Below, in pieces: positions 1 through 10,188 of a stretch of 64,000 nt of DNA. The DNA is taken from the NCBI GenBank assembly GCA_026400835.1, contig JAPLOA010000080.1:1-64000 (forward strand), read 5' to 3'. Each line of letters opens with the position of its first letter. The first letter of the stretch is position 1. A model generated the notes under the pieces. The model made no database searches and was not told where the DNA came from. It saw nothing but the letters and a program-made list of their open reading frames with translations. Source of the DNA: Planctomycetales bacterium. GTDB lineage: Bacteria > Planctomycetota > Planctomycetia > Planctomycetales > Planctomycetaceae. A program made the position numbers and the translations under genes.

Positions 1-2310
1 CATTCATAACACTTCGCTGACAGTGTCTCCCGTAAACGATGCACCGGTGTGGGTTGCTGGCGTCCAGCCACCGCCGATGGCCGGGCAAACTGAGGACGAT
101 CGTCTGGCCTATGGGACGACCGTTGCCTCCCTGACCGCTGCCGCAAGCGATGTCGATGCCAGTGCGAAGCAAGGTATGGCAATCTCCAGTGCCCCAACTG
201 ATAAGGGAGTGTGGCAGTTTACGATCAATGGCGGCAGCTCATGGAGCACACTGCCACCAACAACTCGCAGCAACGCGCGGATGCTGCCGGCCAATGGCAC
301 CCTGAGTCGAGTGCGTTTTGTCCCCAATCAGGATTTCAACGGCACCGTGCAGCTCGGCTATTACGCCTGGGACCAGACACAAAGTTGGGCTGGCGGCATT
401 CTCGATATCTCGACCGCGAACAAGCTCGGCGGGACCACAGCCTTCAGCACGGGCATTCATAACACTTCGCTGACAGTGTCTCCCGTAAACGATGCACCGG
501 TGTGGGTTGCTGGCGTCCAGCCACCGCCGATGGCCGGGCAAACTGAGGACGATCGTCTGGCCTATGGGACGACCGTTGCATTGCAATCTCCAGTGCCCCA
601 ACGGACAAGGGCGTGTGGCAGTTTACTATCAATGGTGGCACCTCATGGAGCACCCTTCCACCAACAACTCGCAGCAACGCGCGGATGCTGCCGGCCAATG
701 GCACCCTGAGTCGAGTACGCTTTGTCCCCAATCAAAACTTCAACGGCACGGTGCAGCTCGGCTATTACGCCTGGGACCAGACACAAAGTTGGGCTGGCGG
801 CATTCTCGATATCTCGACCGCGAACAAACTCGGCGGGGTCACAGCCTTCAGCAATGGCATTCATTACACCACTCTGACAGTGAGTCCCGTAAACGATGCA
901 CCGGTGTGGGTTGCTGGCGTCCAAGCGCCACCGATGGCGGTGCAAAATGAGGACGATCGTCTGGCCTATGGCACGACCATTGCCTCCCTGACCGCTGCTG
1001 CAAGCGATGTCGATGCCGGGGCCAAGAAGGGCATTGCAATCCACTCGACCAGTGGCCTGGAGTCCGGCTCCTGGCAGTATACGCTCAACGGCGGCCTGAA
1101 TTGGGCAAACTTCGCGTCTCTCGGAGCTTCGCGGAATCCCAGCAAAGCGTTTCTGATGCCGGCCAACGGAACTCTGAGTCGAATACGCTTTGTCCCCAAT
1201 CAAAACTTCAACGGCACGGTGCAGCTCGGCTATTACGCCTGGGACCAGACACAAGGAACGGCTTCCGGCAACGTCGATCTTTCGACCGCGAACAAGCTCG
1301 GCGGGACCACAGCCTTCGGCACAGGTACTCACTATGCGTCTCTGACAGTGAGTGCAGTAAACGATGCACCGGCGTGGGTTGCTGGCGTCCAGCCGCCGCC
1401 GATGGCGGGGCAAAATGAGGACGATCGTCTGGCCTATGGGACAACCGTTCTCTCGCTCACCGCTGCCGCAAGCGATGTCGATGCCGGGGCCAAGAAGGGC
1501 ATTGCGATCCACTCGACCAGTGGCCTGGAGTCCGGCTCCTGGCAGTATACGCTCAACGGCGGCCTGAATTGGGCAGACTTCGCGTCTCTCGGAGCTTCGC
1601 GGAATCCCAGCAAAGCGTTTATGATGCCGGCCAACGGAACTCTGAGTCGAATACGCTTTGTCCCCAACAAGGATTTTAACGGCAAAGTGCAGCTTGGTTA
1701 TTACGCCTGGGACCAGACACAAGGAACGCCTGGTGGCAACTTCGATCTCTCGACCGCGAACAAGTTCGGCGGCACAACAGCCTTCAGCACCGGATTTCAT
1801 TTCAGTTCTCTGACAGTCACCGTCACCCGCATGAACGAGGCCCCGGTTATCACCGGTTTCGACACCGCCATCAGCTATACTGTGGGCGCACTTCCCGTGC
1901 TGCTGGCCACCAACGCTGCCGTGACCGATGTTGACTCGTTCGATTTCAACACCGGTAAGCTGACCATCGAATTCCTCCCCAACCCAGGAAACAGCCTTCA
2001 TGACGTGTTAAGCATCAAGCACACCGGCACCGCCACTGGCCAGATCGGGGTGGTAGGCAACACTGTCAGCTACAGCGGCGTGCCAATCGGTACCTTCACC
2101 GGTGGATACGAGGGTTATAAATCGTTTGTCATCACACTGAACGCCGCTGCCAACAAGGTCTCGGTCGACAAGCTGCTGCGGGTGTTGACCTTCAGTAACC
2201 GCACCAGCTCTCACACGGCGCGCCGCACCATCCGCCTCACCCTGACCGACGGCGACGGCGGCACCAGCCTGGCGGTGACCAAAACCATCGACGTCACCGG
2301 GCGCGGTTAG
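1..2310 (+). pseudogene. Cadherin-like tandem-repeat adhesin, 5' partial and frameshifted
   Basis: The reading frame is open from the left edge, so the gene begins upstream. It encodes tandem domains each opening with a VNDAPVW-like motif and ending in DLSTANKLGGTTAF-type sequence, the style of cadherin/Ig-like domains in large secreted planctomycete proteins. Domain starts lie at about 23, 476, 880, 1348 and 1816. Spacings are 453, 404, 468 and 468 bp, so the second unit is 49 bp short. Relative to unit 1 the loss falls just after position 579 and moves the frame: frame 2 runs to a stop at 709, while the correct continuation is in frame 1 and ends at 2310. The last ~155 residues (NEAPVITGFD to DGDGGTS) form a different domain that matches those in the adhesin at 43.4-46.4 kb. 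Likely extracellular. The frameshift is either a real deletion or a repeat-assembly error; the first 126 bases recur exactly at 454-579. Confidence 0.5.
23..1815 (+). repeat. Tandem in-gene repeat array, 453/468-bp units
   Basis: Four units of 151 or 156 codons lie head to tail. The first two are of the short type (DKGVWQFTINGG core), the next two of the long type (SGSWQYTLNGGLNW core). Long stretches are identical at DNA level, which points to recent duplication or gene conversion. Confidence 0.5.
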
Positions 2311-2943
2311 ACCGCCACCGCTCTCTGTGTCAAGGTGGGTGGCACATTTGTTTCTGGCCGATGGGAGTTGTGTCCCAAAAGTCAAGTCTCGGATCCGAGC
2401 GCTAGCTCGGCTCCGAGGCGTTTTCATGCCACATGTCGCCACTGACCAAATCCAACGCCCCCATCAACCAAACCGGTATCACCAAATTCCAGTCCCGCTC
2501 AACTGCCCCCGGAATTCTGCGTCACTCTCTGACCGGACCTGACAGTCGTTGGAACGCACAGGTCATCCAGTCAGAAAAGTAAAGGGAAAATGCCCGGGCG
2601 GAAAGATCCGTCGTCGGGCAAGAACAAGTTTCAAATCATCTCATTTTTTTGCCCATCCATTTTCTTGCCCATCGCTGAAAACGGAATGCCAACTCAAAGA
2701 TGAACTGAATCACAGAAGGCCACTGGTGGGCAGGGTTGCTCGCTTCTTTTTATCGCCGCGATAGCAACTCGAGCCGCGTAGAGCGAGGAATTTTCCTCCT
2801 TGGACTGCGGCAGCCTGCTGCCGCTTTGGTTCTGGCAGCCTGCTGCCGAACGAAGAGTTTGTAAACTCGGTGATTTCAGAACGGTTCTCCACAGCAGGCT
2901 GTGGTTCGGAAAGCTACAGCAGGCTGTAGCAGTCCAAAATAGG
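2311..2943. other. Non-coding spacer with hairpins
   Basis: Two consecutive 71-codon frames on the plus strand have no recognisable product and low-complexity composition, so I do not call genes. Around 2585-2675 are GC-rich and T-rich segments repeating a 'ttgcccat' motif. The 3' part is the palindromic repeat listed separately at 2802-2936. Confidence 0.5.
2802..2936. repeat. Palindromic repeat element, CAGCAGGCTG family
   Basis: The element opens with ggactgcggcagcctgctgc and closes with its inverted counterpart (ctacagcaggctgtagcagt). In between are two further hairpins built on the same cagc-ag-gctg core. It sits 7 bases beyond the stop codon of the minus-strand gene at 2944. Related copies are at 47851-47942, 49132-49223 and 63604-63710. 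Confidence 0.5.
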
Positions 2944-3768
2944 TCAACCGGCCGAGAATTCTTTGATCATCGCGTCGATCTGAAGCAGCACTTTGTGGCT
3001 TTCTGTTCGCTGACGAAGCTTTTGCAGGTAGTCCACGGCCGTCTGAGATTTCTTTTTCGCTAACAGCCGTGCCTTCCGGAATCTCACGTCCCAGATCGCG
3101 GATTCCATCATCTGCTGAGTCGATCGGCGTTTTTGTTCCATCGAATCGACGTCCAGTCGAGCACTCAAGGAATCCAGCAATTCCTTTTTCTCAACCGCCG
3201 ACAACGGAGAACTCTCAATCTCTGCGATCAGGTCATGATACTGATCGAGCGTTCGATTGAGATGTTCGAAAACGATCTCGCAGCTGCGAACCATCGATGT
3301 CTGAAGTGCTCCGCGAAGTTCCGTCAAAGCCTGCTGATTGGCAACCTTTGCGGACTCCTTTTCCATGACAAACGTCGCCTGCATTTTTGCCGTCAGTCGT
3401 GCTCGCTCCTCCTGCAGATGATGCTTTCGCTCCAGCATTCTGACCGCTCGTTTCTTTGCTCGGCGGAGCAATCGATTCTCCGACCAGAACGTCAGTGAAC
3501 GCGGCCACAGGATTCCCAGCAGCCGAATCAGTCCTGTCATCAGCACAGAACCAACCGCGACGCACAGAGTGATCACGCCAAATGTCAACAACCCGCCACG
3601 AAGTACGGAAATATTGAAATGGCGACCAGCGATTCCGAACGCGTAGAGCATCGCGCCGCAGGCTGATCCTGCGAGAAACAGAAAGATACCGCCCGCGATG
3701 AACCACCGACCGTCAAGGCCCTCTTCGTCCTCTGTTTCAGCAGCAGTGATGCGCGGATCCTTGGTCAT
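2944..3768 (-). CDS. Membrane-anchored coiled-coil protein, unknown function
   Basis: 274 residues, no family recognised. After a short acidic N-terminus there are two hydrophobic segments (about residues 22-45 and 58-90). A long charged helical region follows (about 100-270), rich in K, R, E and Q with heptad-like spacing, predicting a cytoplasmic coiled coil. It is the second gene of a two-gene minus-strand unit: the gene at 3799-4386 ends 30 bp upstream and encodes another helical protein. A structural or scaffolding pair is a plausible inference from composition only. The 3' end abuts a palindromic repeat. Confidence 0.5.
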   Translation of the reverse strand: MTKDPRITAAETEDEEGLDGRWFIAGGIFLFLAGSACGAMLYAFGIAGRHFNISVLRGGLLTFGVITLCVAVGSVLMTGLIRLLGILWPRSLTFWSENRLLRRAKKRAVRMLERKHHLQEERARLTAKMQATFVMEKESAKVANQQALTELRGALQTSMVRSCEIVFEHLNRTLDQYHDLIAEIESSPLSAVEKKELLDSLSARLDVDSMEQKRRSTQQMMESAIWDVRFRKARLLAKKKSQTAVDYLQKLRQRTESHKVLLQIDAMIKEFSAG

Positions 3769-3798
3769 TGGTCAGAGTCGTCACGGAAACTTACGGGA

Positions 3799-4386
3799 TT
3801 AATCAAGATCGTATTTCGATACAATCGTATCGTTCTGAAGACGACTCAATGTGCGTTCAAAGTTGTCCAGAATATCCTTGATCAAACGATCTTTCATTAC
3901 CTCTGGCAGTCGAGACGTTCTGGCCTTCTCGAGAGCAGAGGATGCCACTTCGTAGGCTCGCTGCATATCCGAGTTTCGTGAATCGAGGCGATCGATTTCC
4001 AGAGCACGGACGGTTGCCTGGACGTAGGTCTTAATTGTTTCAGCCACTTCAACCGACTTCGCATCCCAGAACGCACGGCTTTCTCGAATCGCAGCATCTG
4101 ACTGATGAGTAAACAACTGCATCTCTGTCCGATAGGCCAACCGAGCACGCTCCAGTTGATGAGCCGACTCCGCATTACGCAGTCGCAATCGGTTGATCAT
4201 TCCCATTTGATCACGTTCAACATCCGCCGCAGATGGAGCGGACGATTGTTTGGGACCGGTCGCCTCATTGGGGGAACTTGTAATCAGTTCGGTCGCCGGA
4301 CGCACATTCACGGGCTCGGCCTTCTTGTCCCGGCGAGAAAACTCCTTCATCAACCGGCTGTTCAGATCGTCTGAATCGTCACTCAT
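3799..4386 (-). CDS. Helical coiled-coil protein, unknown function
   Basis: 195 residues, soluble, with no signal peptide or membrane segment. The first ~65 residues are polar and probably disordered (many S, P, E, D, K). The remainder is strongly helical with coiled-coil character (around 75-190). It starts at an ATG and is followed 30 bp later by the membrane coiled-coil gene on the same strand, so the two are probably co-transcribed and may interact. I do not recognise the family. Confidence 0.5.
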   Translation of the reverse strand: MSDDSDDLNSRLMKEFSRRDKKAEPVNVRPATELITSSPNEATGPKQSSAPSAADVERDQMGMINRLRLRNAESAHQLERARLAYRTEMQLFTHQSDAAIRESRAFWDAKSVEVAETIKTYVQATVRALEIDRLDSRNSDMQRAYEVASSALEKARTSRLPEVMKDRLIKDILDNFERTLSRLQNDTIVSKYDLD

Positions 4387-4477
4387 GTCTCTTCACCTTT
4401 TGGGCACAGCACATCCGCCATCTCAGATCGCCGGAGCATCTTCACGTCCGCAGCGCAGTCAGTCCAGCGAATAAGAT

Positions 4478-5542
4478 TCAGAATCCTGAGCCAACGGTCT
4501 TTGTCTGAATTCGGCATAAGTACATATCCGAAGTCAGATAGAGAACGCTACCGTCATTACCCCAGGCAACGTTAGCGATTCGCTCACCCGTCATGATTCT
4601 CCCGAGCAGCTTCCCCTGAGGCGACAAAATCAGGACGCCGCCGGGCCCCGTTGCAAACACGTTTCCGTGCTTGTCCACTTTCAATCCATCACCGCCGCCA
4701 GGCTTGATCTGAGTCTGTTTGGTGCTGTCGAAAAAGATGGTCGGCGCACCCAGGTTCCCGTCTTCCTGAACCGGAAACGATCTCCAGACCGCATCCTGAC
4801 CATCACTGTTGGCCACATAGAGCGCCTGATGATCGGGCGAGAATGCGATTCCGTTTGGTCGAGAGATCTCTTTGCATTGAAGACTCACTGTTCCGTCCGG
4901 CTGCAGTCGATACACCCCGCAAAAATCTATCTCCCGACGGGGATCCTCTGCGTGTCCGGGAAGTCCATAAATGGGGTCGGTGAAAAAGATATCTCCATTC
5001 CTGCGAATCGCCAGGTCATTGGGACTATTGAAACGCTTACCATCCCAGCGGTCAGCCAGTGTCATCTTTCCACCGTCTTTTGTCAGCACGGAGATTCTGC
5101 GGTCACCGTGTTCACAGGATACGAGTCGACCTTTTGCATCCAGCGCCAGACCGTTGCTGCCCGGTTCTTTGCCGTAATCGGCAACGCCCGTGTATCCAGC
5201 GGGCTTCAGGAAGACTGATGCTCCAATGCTTTCCTGCCATTTCATGACGGCATTATGAGGGATGTCCGAAAACAAAACGTAACCGCCGAACTTGTTACCT
5301 TCTTCTCGCACCCAGACAGGACCTTCCGCCCACTCAAAGCCTCCACACAGCACCTGAATCACAGCCTCTTTGGCGATCAGTTCTTCTAACTGCGAATCAA
5401 ACTGTTCCACTCGGCCGATGGTCGGAAAGTTGGTCGTATTCTGAGCAAACGCAATCGAATCACTGACGACAGAAATCAACAGAGACAGAATCCCGGCAGC
5501 CAGCAAACTTTTCCGCGCACTCAATAGCTCAGTCAGGAACAT
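4478..5542 (-). CDS. Secreted SMP-30/gluconolactonase-family protein
   Basis: 354 residues. A signal peptide is visible (KSLLAAGILSLLISVVS, ending near SIAFAQ, residue ~34). The mature part is a six-bladed beta-propeller of the SMP-30/gluconolactonase/LRE family: WAEGPVWV carries the usual metal-ligand Glu, SPNDLA the Asn and VANSDG the Asp. GNVFATGPGGVLILSP is the family's closing signature. Family members hydrolyse lactones or related esters; the substrate here is unknown, and the signal peptide places it in the periplasm. The start overlaps the end of the DUF817 gene by 14 bp, so they form one transcriptional unit. Confidence 0.5.
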   Translation of the reverse strand: MFLTELLSARKSLLAAGILSLLISVVSDSIAFAQNTTNFPTIGRVEQFDSQLEELIAKEAVIQVLCGGFEWAEGPVWVREEGNKFGGYVLFSDIPHNAVMKWQESIGASVFLKPAGYTGVADYGKEPGSNGLALDAKGRLVSCEHGDRRISVLTKDGGKMTLADRWDGKRFNSPNDLAIRRNGDIFFTDPIYGLPGHAEDPRREIDFCGVYRLQPDGTVSLQCKEISRPNGIAFSPDHQALYVANSDGQDAVWRSFPVQEDGNLGAPTIFFDSTKQTQIKPGGGDGLKVDKHGNVFATGPGGVLILSPQGKLLGRIMTGERIANVAWGNDGSVLYLTSDMYLCRIQTKTVGSGF

Positions 5543-6380
5543 TGACGGACTCCTTCAGGTGTTTCAGGTGGGCAACGATCGTGAATGTCATGATGACCAG
5601 CAATGACCACGATGTCCATTTACCGACATGAACAAGAGCCCAGGCTCCCATTTGGTGAGGGTACTGCCAGACACGAAAGAATGTACTGATGTTTTCAGCC
5701 AGCCAGACGAAGAACCCAATCAGCACAAATGAGCACAGGAGAGGCATTCGGCGATCACGATCCAATGGGCGAAACACCACCGTGGATCGTGCATAAAGAC
5801 CTGCAGTGCCGGCAGCCAGATGCCAACGATAATCAGGAATAAAATGGTGCGTGAAAAAGTTAGCGTAGATCAGAATCGCCAGCAGCGTCGCCATCCAGTA
5901 AGGAGGATGGTACCGAATTCTGATATCCAGCAGCCGCCATGCCTGAATGAGATAACTCCCAACTCCTGCGTACATGAAACCAGAAAACAGGGGCACTCCA
6001 CAGATCTTGAACCAGCCCTCATCCGGATAGCTCCAGGATTGAATGTGTTCCGATGTCTTGAAGATTTCCAGACACAATCCGACCAGATGGAATAGACAGA
6101 TCGCCTTAAGCTCATCCACTGTTTCCAGTCGAGCCCACAGCATCCACGCCTGAATCATCAGGGCAATCAACAGCAATGCGTCATATCGGGCAATTCCCAA
6201 CATGCCATCGGAGGGAACGGTAAACACCGCCGCGAAGAACAGAACCACAAACAAGCATGCTCGCGCTTCTTTCAATCCAAAATACCAGAACTCGATCAGA
6301 AATCGCCGCAGGCCGTCGAGATCCCCATGAACCGCGGGCTCTCGCAGCTTGACGTCGAAGCGATGAAGAAAATTGTGCAT
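5529..6380 (-). CDS. DUF817 family integral membrane protein
   Basis: 283 residues with about seven to eight hydrophobic segments. The sequence matches what I know of DUF817: FWYFGLKEARACLF near the N-terminus, a central KTSEHIQSWSYPDEG motif followed by a FSGFMYAGVGSYL helix, FFTHHFIPDYRWHL, and a final VGKWTSWSLLVIM segment. Function is unknown. The conserved His/Asp/Trp-rich loops suggest an enzyme or metal-binding site within the membrane, as an inference. It is upstream of and overlaps the secreted SMP-30 gene. Confidence 0.5.
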   Translation of the reverse strand: MHNFLHRFDVKLREPAVHGDLDGLRRFLIEFWYFGLKEARACLFVVLFFAAVFTVPSDGMLGIARYDALLLIALMIQAWMLWARLETVDELKAICLFHLVGLCLEIFKTSEHIQSWSYPDEGWFKICGVPLFSGFMYAGVGSYLIQAWRLLDIRIRYHPPYWMATLLAILIYANFFTHHFIPDYRWHLAAGTAGLYARSTVVFRPLDRDRRMPLLCSFVLIGFFVWLAENISTFFRVWQYPHQMGAWALVHVGKWTSWSLLVIMTFTIVAHLKHLKESVNVPD

Positions 6381-6800
6381 GAGGCAACTTTGACGCAGGG
6401 CGGGGATTCTGGTTCCGCTTGTGCCTTACGTCGAACCAGCGTTTGTCGCAAAACGAAACCGGCGATTTTAGCAATGAGCGGCTGTTGATCTTTGATCTCA
6501 AGTTTCATTTCGTTTTGAGAAGCAGCCAACTGTATAATTGTCGTCGAACAAGCCAACAATGACGGCTTCCGCAATCAGCAGCTTTATGATGCACGAAACC
6601 CACACGAGCTCGCGAATGAATTCGTGAGTTTCAGAAACGAACTGCGGCCAACCGATCAGGCTCGTGGCTCTCATGCTGACAACAGCAATGCCCGATTCGT
6701 GCCGAGAAACGGCAATCAAACCTTCATCGTGAACGGGTCTTGGGACATGCTCCGCTGGCGAACTCGCAGCGAGCTGGCCTCGATGGACTCATTTAAACAC
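6381..6800. other. Spacer without recognisable gene
   Basis: Only short overlapping frames on both strands, none resembling a known protein. It separates the DUF817 start from the end of the degenerate kinase. Confidence 0.5.
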
Positions 6801-7728
6801 TCAACCGGCATTGCATTCGGCCGCCTGCCGTTCCAGTACCTGATTCAGTACTGCCGCCAGAGAATTCTTTGTGAAGGGCTTTGTCAGGAATACGTCCGGC
6901 ATATCGGAAATCTCGCTTCCCGATGGACGTTCCGAAGCGTACCCGCTTACCAGGACGACTGGTACATTGGGACGAATACGAGTTAACTCGCGACGACATT
7001 CCCAGCCATCCATTCCGGGCATTCTCAAGTCCATCAGGACAGCGTCAAATTTCGGATCTGCGGCGAGAAACAGAGAGATGGCCTCGGGCCCGCTTGCCAC
7101 AGCCTGAACGTCATACCCCATCCGGCATAGAGTTAACCTCAACACATCTCTCACATCCTGCTCGTCATCAACGACCAGTAATCGAAGAGATCTCCCATCT
7201 GTTCCGCCTCGCTTATGAACATCGCTGTCGCTCAATTTTGTGTTTTGCAATGCGGGCAAAGAGACAACAACGTCCGTCCCGACTTCCAAATGACTGTTGA
7301 TTCGAATCGTTCCCCCGTGGTCACGAACAATTCTCTGAGTACAGACCAGCCCCAGTCCCTGACCTTTGGCTTTCGAAGAATAGAATGGTTCAAAAACGCG
7401 AGTAAGGTCGGCAGCAGAAATCCCGCAGCCGGAATCCGATACGACACATTCACAGGATGGGGTGTCAGTCGTTCGATCAGTCACTCTTCGCACATTTAGT
7501 GGAATAACTCCGCCACGCTGATTCGCCATCGCCCGGCCTGCATTCAAAATCATTTATAAAGATCTGCTGAATCTGTGAACAATCACCGCGAATCAGAATG
7601 TTGGGTTCGTCTGACAAAAGCTTGATTTCAGCACCGCCGGGCAACACCGAAGAAAGGAGCGGAATCAACTCCCGAATCTCCTGCACCACATCCATTTCGG
7701 CACAAATGCACGCTGGTCGAATTCGCAC
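6801..7728 (-). pseudogene. Hybrid sensor kinase fragment: HATPase plus receiver, frameshifted
   Basis: The 3' frame (6801-7553) encodes the end of a histidine-kinase ATPase domain: ILNAGRAMA (N box), DSGCGI (G1), FEPFYSSK and GQGLGL (F/G2). A complete receiver domain follows, with acidic pocket VVDDE, phospho-acceptor DLRMPG and KPF lysine. The preceding part of the ATPase domain (GDCSQIQQIFIN) is in another frame that starts at 7728, so a small indel lies near 7555, between IFIN and ILNAG. No dimerisation/phospho-acceptor His domain is visible upstream, and an in-frame TAA occurs at 7729-7731. A working kinase is unlikely, though the receiver domain itself looks intact. Could also reflect sequencing error, but two independent lesions plus a missing domain favour a pseudogene. 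Confidence 0.5.
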
Positions 7729-8336
7729 TTAATCCCCTGCAATGATCGCCGGGATCCAGACTGAGGGAGTCAGGTGAATCAGAGTCACGCAAACCGCGAT
7801 ATCAAACGGAGGTTGAGTCGGACCGAACCGAGTCAGCGGCAGAAAGAATTCCAGCAACGCCGCGACTGGCGCAACAACGAACACCAAAAGGAGCCCGAGC
7901 AGAATTCTGTTAGGCCCGACTTCCGGAAACCATAGCGCAATCAACCCCCTGAACAACGATACCGCCAGCGCGCAGTAGATCAGGAACGAACAGACGGGAA
8001 GAAGTTAAACTTGAGCCGGACTGATTCATATTGGAAGAGTTCTTAGCAGGCTTCTCATCATCAACTAATTTGCGGCCCTTGAAGCGAGACGTGAGCCACC
8101 TTCGTGCCACAGAAACACAGTGAACGCCAGAAGCCCACGAAATGTTGAAAGATCCCGAGCACGAACTCCAGCGGCTCCGGGGATTTTCCGGGATAAGGTG
8201 TCCAGAGAAATGCGGCCAACAAGACCGTCCTGAGATCTGCAGAAGAAAGTCGATGCAGGAAAACGTCTTCGATGGGTGATCTGCAGTAGTGAACAATCAA
8301 CCGAACGATCCTCCTCCTGCAGCATTCAGAATGCAT
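7729..8336 (-). pseudogene. Membrane-protein remnant, probably the sensor part of the broken kinase
   Basis: Pieces of hydrophobic coding sequence lie in different frames. A segment ending at 7729 contains two clear transmembrane stretches (RILLGLLLVFVVAPVAALLE and FDIAVCVTLIHL). Upstream pieces include TVLLAAFLW and FVLGIFQHFVGFW in one frame, continuing as LLAFTVFLWHEGG in another. The order and strand fit an N-terminal membrane sensor joined to the kinase fragment at 6801-7728, with at least two frame disruptions and one stop. Assignment to the same ancestral gene is inference from position. Confidence 0.5.
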
Positions 8337-8650
8337 TTTTCCTCGCAGAAATCGGCCCCGGAAATCCCAAAATTCGCCAATCTCCCGCCAGCAACGATGA
8401 ACAGGCCCAACCGGATGAAGACTTAGGAATTCACGATCAGACAGTTCCGGGCCGCTCTGAATTCACAATCCGAACAGAGCGGTGTATTATTTCGATGAGT
8501 TCCCGAACAACGAACAGCAAATGAATTCGCCACCGTTAGAGCGATGACCCATTTTGTGGACTCGCTTTTTTGCGTGGGGGAATCTTACTGTCTCGCTGAC
8601 GTTTCCTTTTTTCTGCGGCATGACTGCCGTCCACCGGTAGGAGATTCCTG
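8337..8650. other. Upstream region of the aldehyde dehydrogenase
   Basis: No gene seen. It should hold the promoter for the dehydrogenase; a purine-rich ribosome-binding site (taggagat) sits just before its ATG at 8651. Confidence 0.5.
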
Positions 8651-10159
8651 ATGTCGACATCTTCAATTGAGCGAACAAATGCGATCGCTCCGGCTGTAGC
8701 CAAGTTTTTGGCGACACCCCTGCACAAGTCTTTTGTTGGTGGCCGCTGGGTTGAAGCCGCAGACGGTCAGGCCTTTGATGTTCTTGATCCAGGTTCAGGC
8801 GAGAAGATCGCGACAGTCACCAGTCTCAAGAAGGCTGATGTCGACAAAGCCGTAGACATCGCGGTTGATGCCTTCCATAACAGTGGCTGGGCGAAAATGC
8901 AGGTAGCGGAACGAGCTGCTTGTTTGCATCGAATTGCAGATGCCGTTGAAGCCCGAAAAGCTGAGTTCGCAACCGTTGAGGCTCTTGACTGCGGCAAAAT
9001 CTACGACCAGGCACTGGGCGATGTGCAGAACTTCATCGATACGTTCCGTTACTTCGCGGATCTGTCGCAAGCAGTTAACTACCGCCAGGTCATTGCCGTC
9101 AAGAATCATGAAGCCTGGGTCAGCCGTCAGGCCTGGGGTGCGTGTGGTTTCATTATTCCCTGGAACTTCCCGTTCCTGTTGGCTGGCTGGGGGTTGGCTC
9201 CGGCCTTGGCAGCAGGGAATACATGCGTGCTGAAACCAGCCGAAGATACTCCGCTGTCAGCACTGTACTTGTGCCATGTGATTCAGGAACTGGAACTGCT
9301 TCCAAACGGCGTTCTTAACGTAGTCACAGGTTTGGGCGAAACTGCGGGGGCTGCAGTATCGCAGAATCCAAAATTCCGCCGCATGAGCTTTACTGGCTCT
9401 CCAGAAGTTGGCCGCATGGTTGCTGAAGCCGCCGGCCGAAATCTGATCCCGGTCAAGTGTGAGCTTGGCGGCAAGGGAGCTGCGGTCATTTTCAACGATG
9501 TAGATGTCCAGGAAACAGCAGAGAAGCTGGTTCAAGCCATCACGTTCCACAGCGGACAGGTTTGCTGTGATGCCACTCGCTGGTTGATTCAACGCGACAT
9601 TTACGATGATCTGGTTGATGAGTGTATAACACGGATGAAGTCGGTTCAGATCGGCTATCAGATGGATGGCTCATCACAAATGGGTCCTCTGGTGAACAGC
9701 AAGCAGCGATCCCGCGTGCTGAGCTATCTCCAGAAGGGTGTTGCCGACGGTGCAGATCTGATTTTGGAAGGTGGAGCAGCCGAAATCCCGGGCAAGAAGG
9801 GATTCTATGTGAAGCCGGCACTGCTGGCGGGCTCTCTGAACAATGTGGCGGCTCGCGAAGAAATCTTTGGACCAGTCGCCTTTATCGCTCCATTTGCCAG
9901 CGAAGAAGAAGGTATCCGGCTGGCTAATGACACTGATTACGGTCTCGGCAACAGCGTATGGTCGAAAGACCTGCAGCGCTGTGCTCGCGTTGCGGAAGCG
10001 TTTATCTCCGGCAACGGCTGGATCAACGCTCACAACGTTATTGTCCACGGAGTACCATACGGTGGGGTTGGCAAGAGCGGAATGGGCGGCGGCGTCGTCA
10101 GCCCGGACACTCTGAACGACTACCTGCGTCCGATCTCCGTAGTTCGACCGTTGAAATAG
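8651..10159 (+). CDS. NAD(P)-dependent aldehyde dehydrogenase
   Basis: 502 residues, full length for the ALDH superfamily, which oxidises aldehydes to acids. Visible motifs: IPWNFP (cofactor binding), FTGSPEVG (Rossmann region), ELGGKGA with the general-base Glu, GQVCC with the catalytic Cys at about 305, and EEIFGPV plus the GGVGKSGMG tail. It looks closest to betaine-aldehyde or retinal-dehydrogenase-like members, but the substrate cannot be read from the sequence. It is monocistronic, with a good ribosome-binding site and a strong intrinsic terminator 30 bp after the stop. Confidence 0.5.
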   Translation: MSTSSIERTNAIAPAVAKFLATPLHKSFVGGRWVEAADGQAFDVLDPGSGEKIATVTSLKKADVDKAVDIAVDAFHNSGWAKMQVAERAACLHRIADAVEARKAEFATVEALDCGKIYDQALGDVQNFIDTFRYFADLSQAVNYRQVIAVKNHEAWVSRQAWGACGFIIPWNFPFLLAGWGLAPALAAGNTCVLKPAEDTPLSALYLCHVIQELELLPNGVLNVVTGLGETAGAAVSQNPKFRRMSFTGSPEVGRMVAEAAGRNLIPVKCELGGKGAAVIFNDVDVQETAEKLVQAITFHSGQVCCDATRWLIQRDIYDDLVDECITRMKSVQIGYQMDGSSQMGPLVNSKQRSRVLSYLQKGVADGADLILEGGAAEIPGKKGFYVKPALLAGSLNNVAAREEIFGPVAFIAPFASEEEGIRLANDTDYGLGNSVWSKDLQRCARVAEAFISGNGWINAHNVIVHGVPYGGVGKSGMGGGVVSPDTLNDYLRPISVVRPLK

Positions 10160-10188
10160 AGAGCGATAGTTGTCAACTGAATCTGCTC

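Noticed and set aside
643-2001. 452-codon open frame on the minus strand within the adhesin
   Set aside because: It is antisense to the repeat array and inherits its periodicity; the product is Arg/His-rich with no domain.
2327-2764. Two consecutive 71-codon frames after the adhesin
   Set aside because: No recognisable product, low-complexity composition, located among hairpins.
6624-6986. 120-codon plus-strand frame
   Set aside because: Antisense to the kinase remnant and lacks any protein-like pattern.
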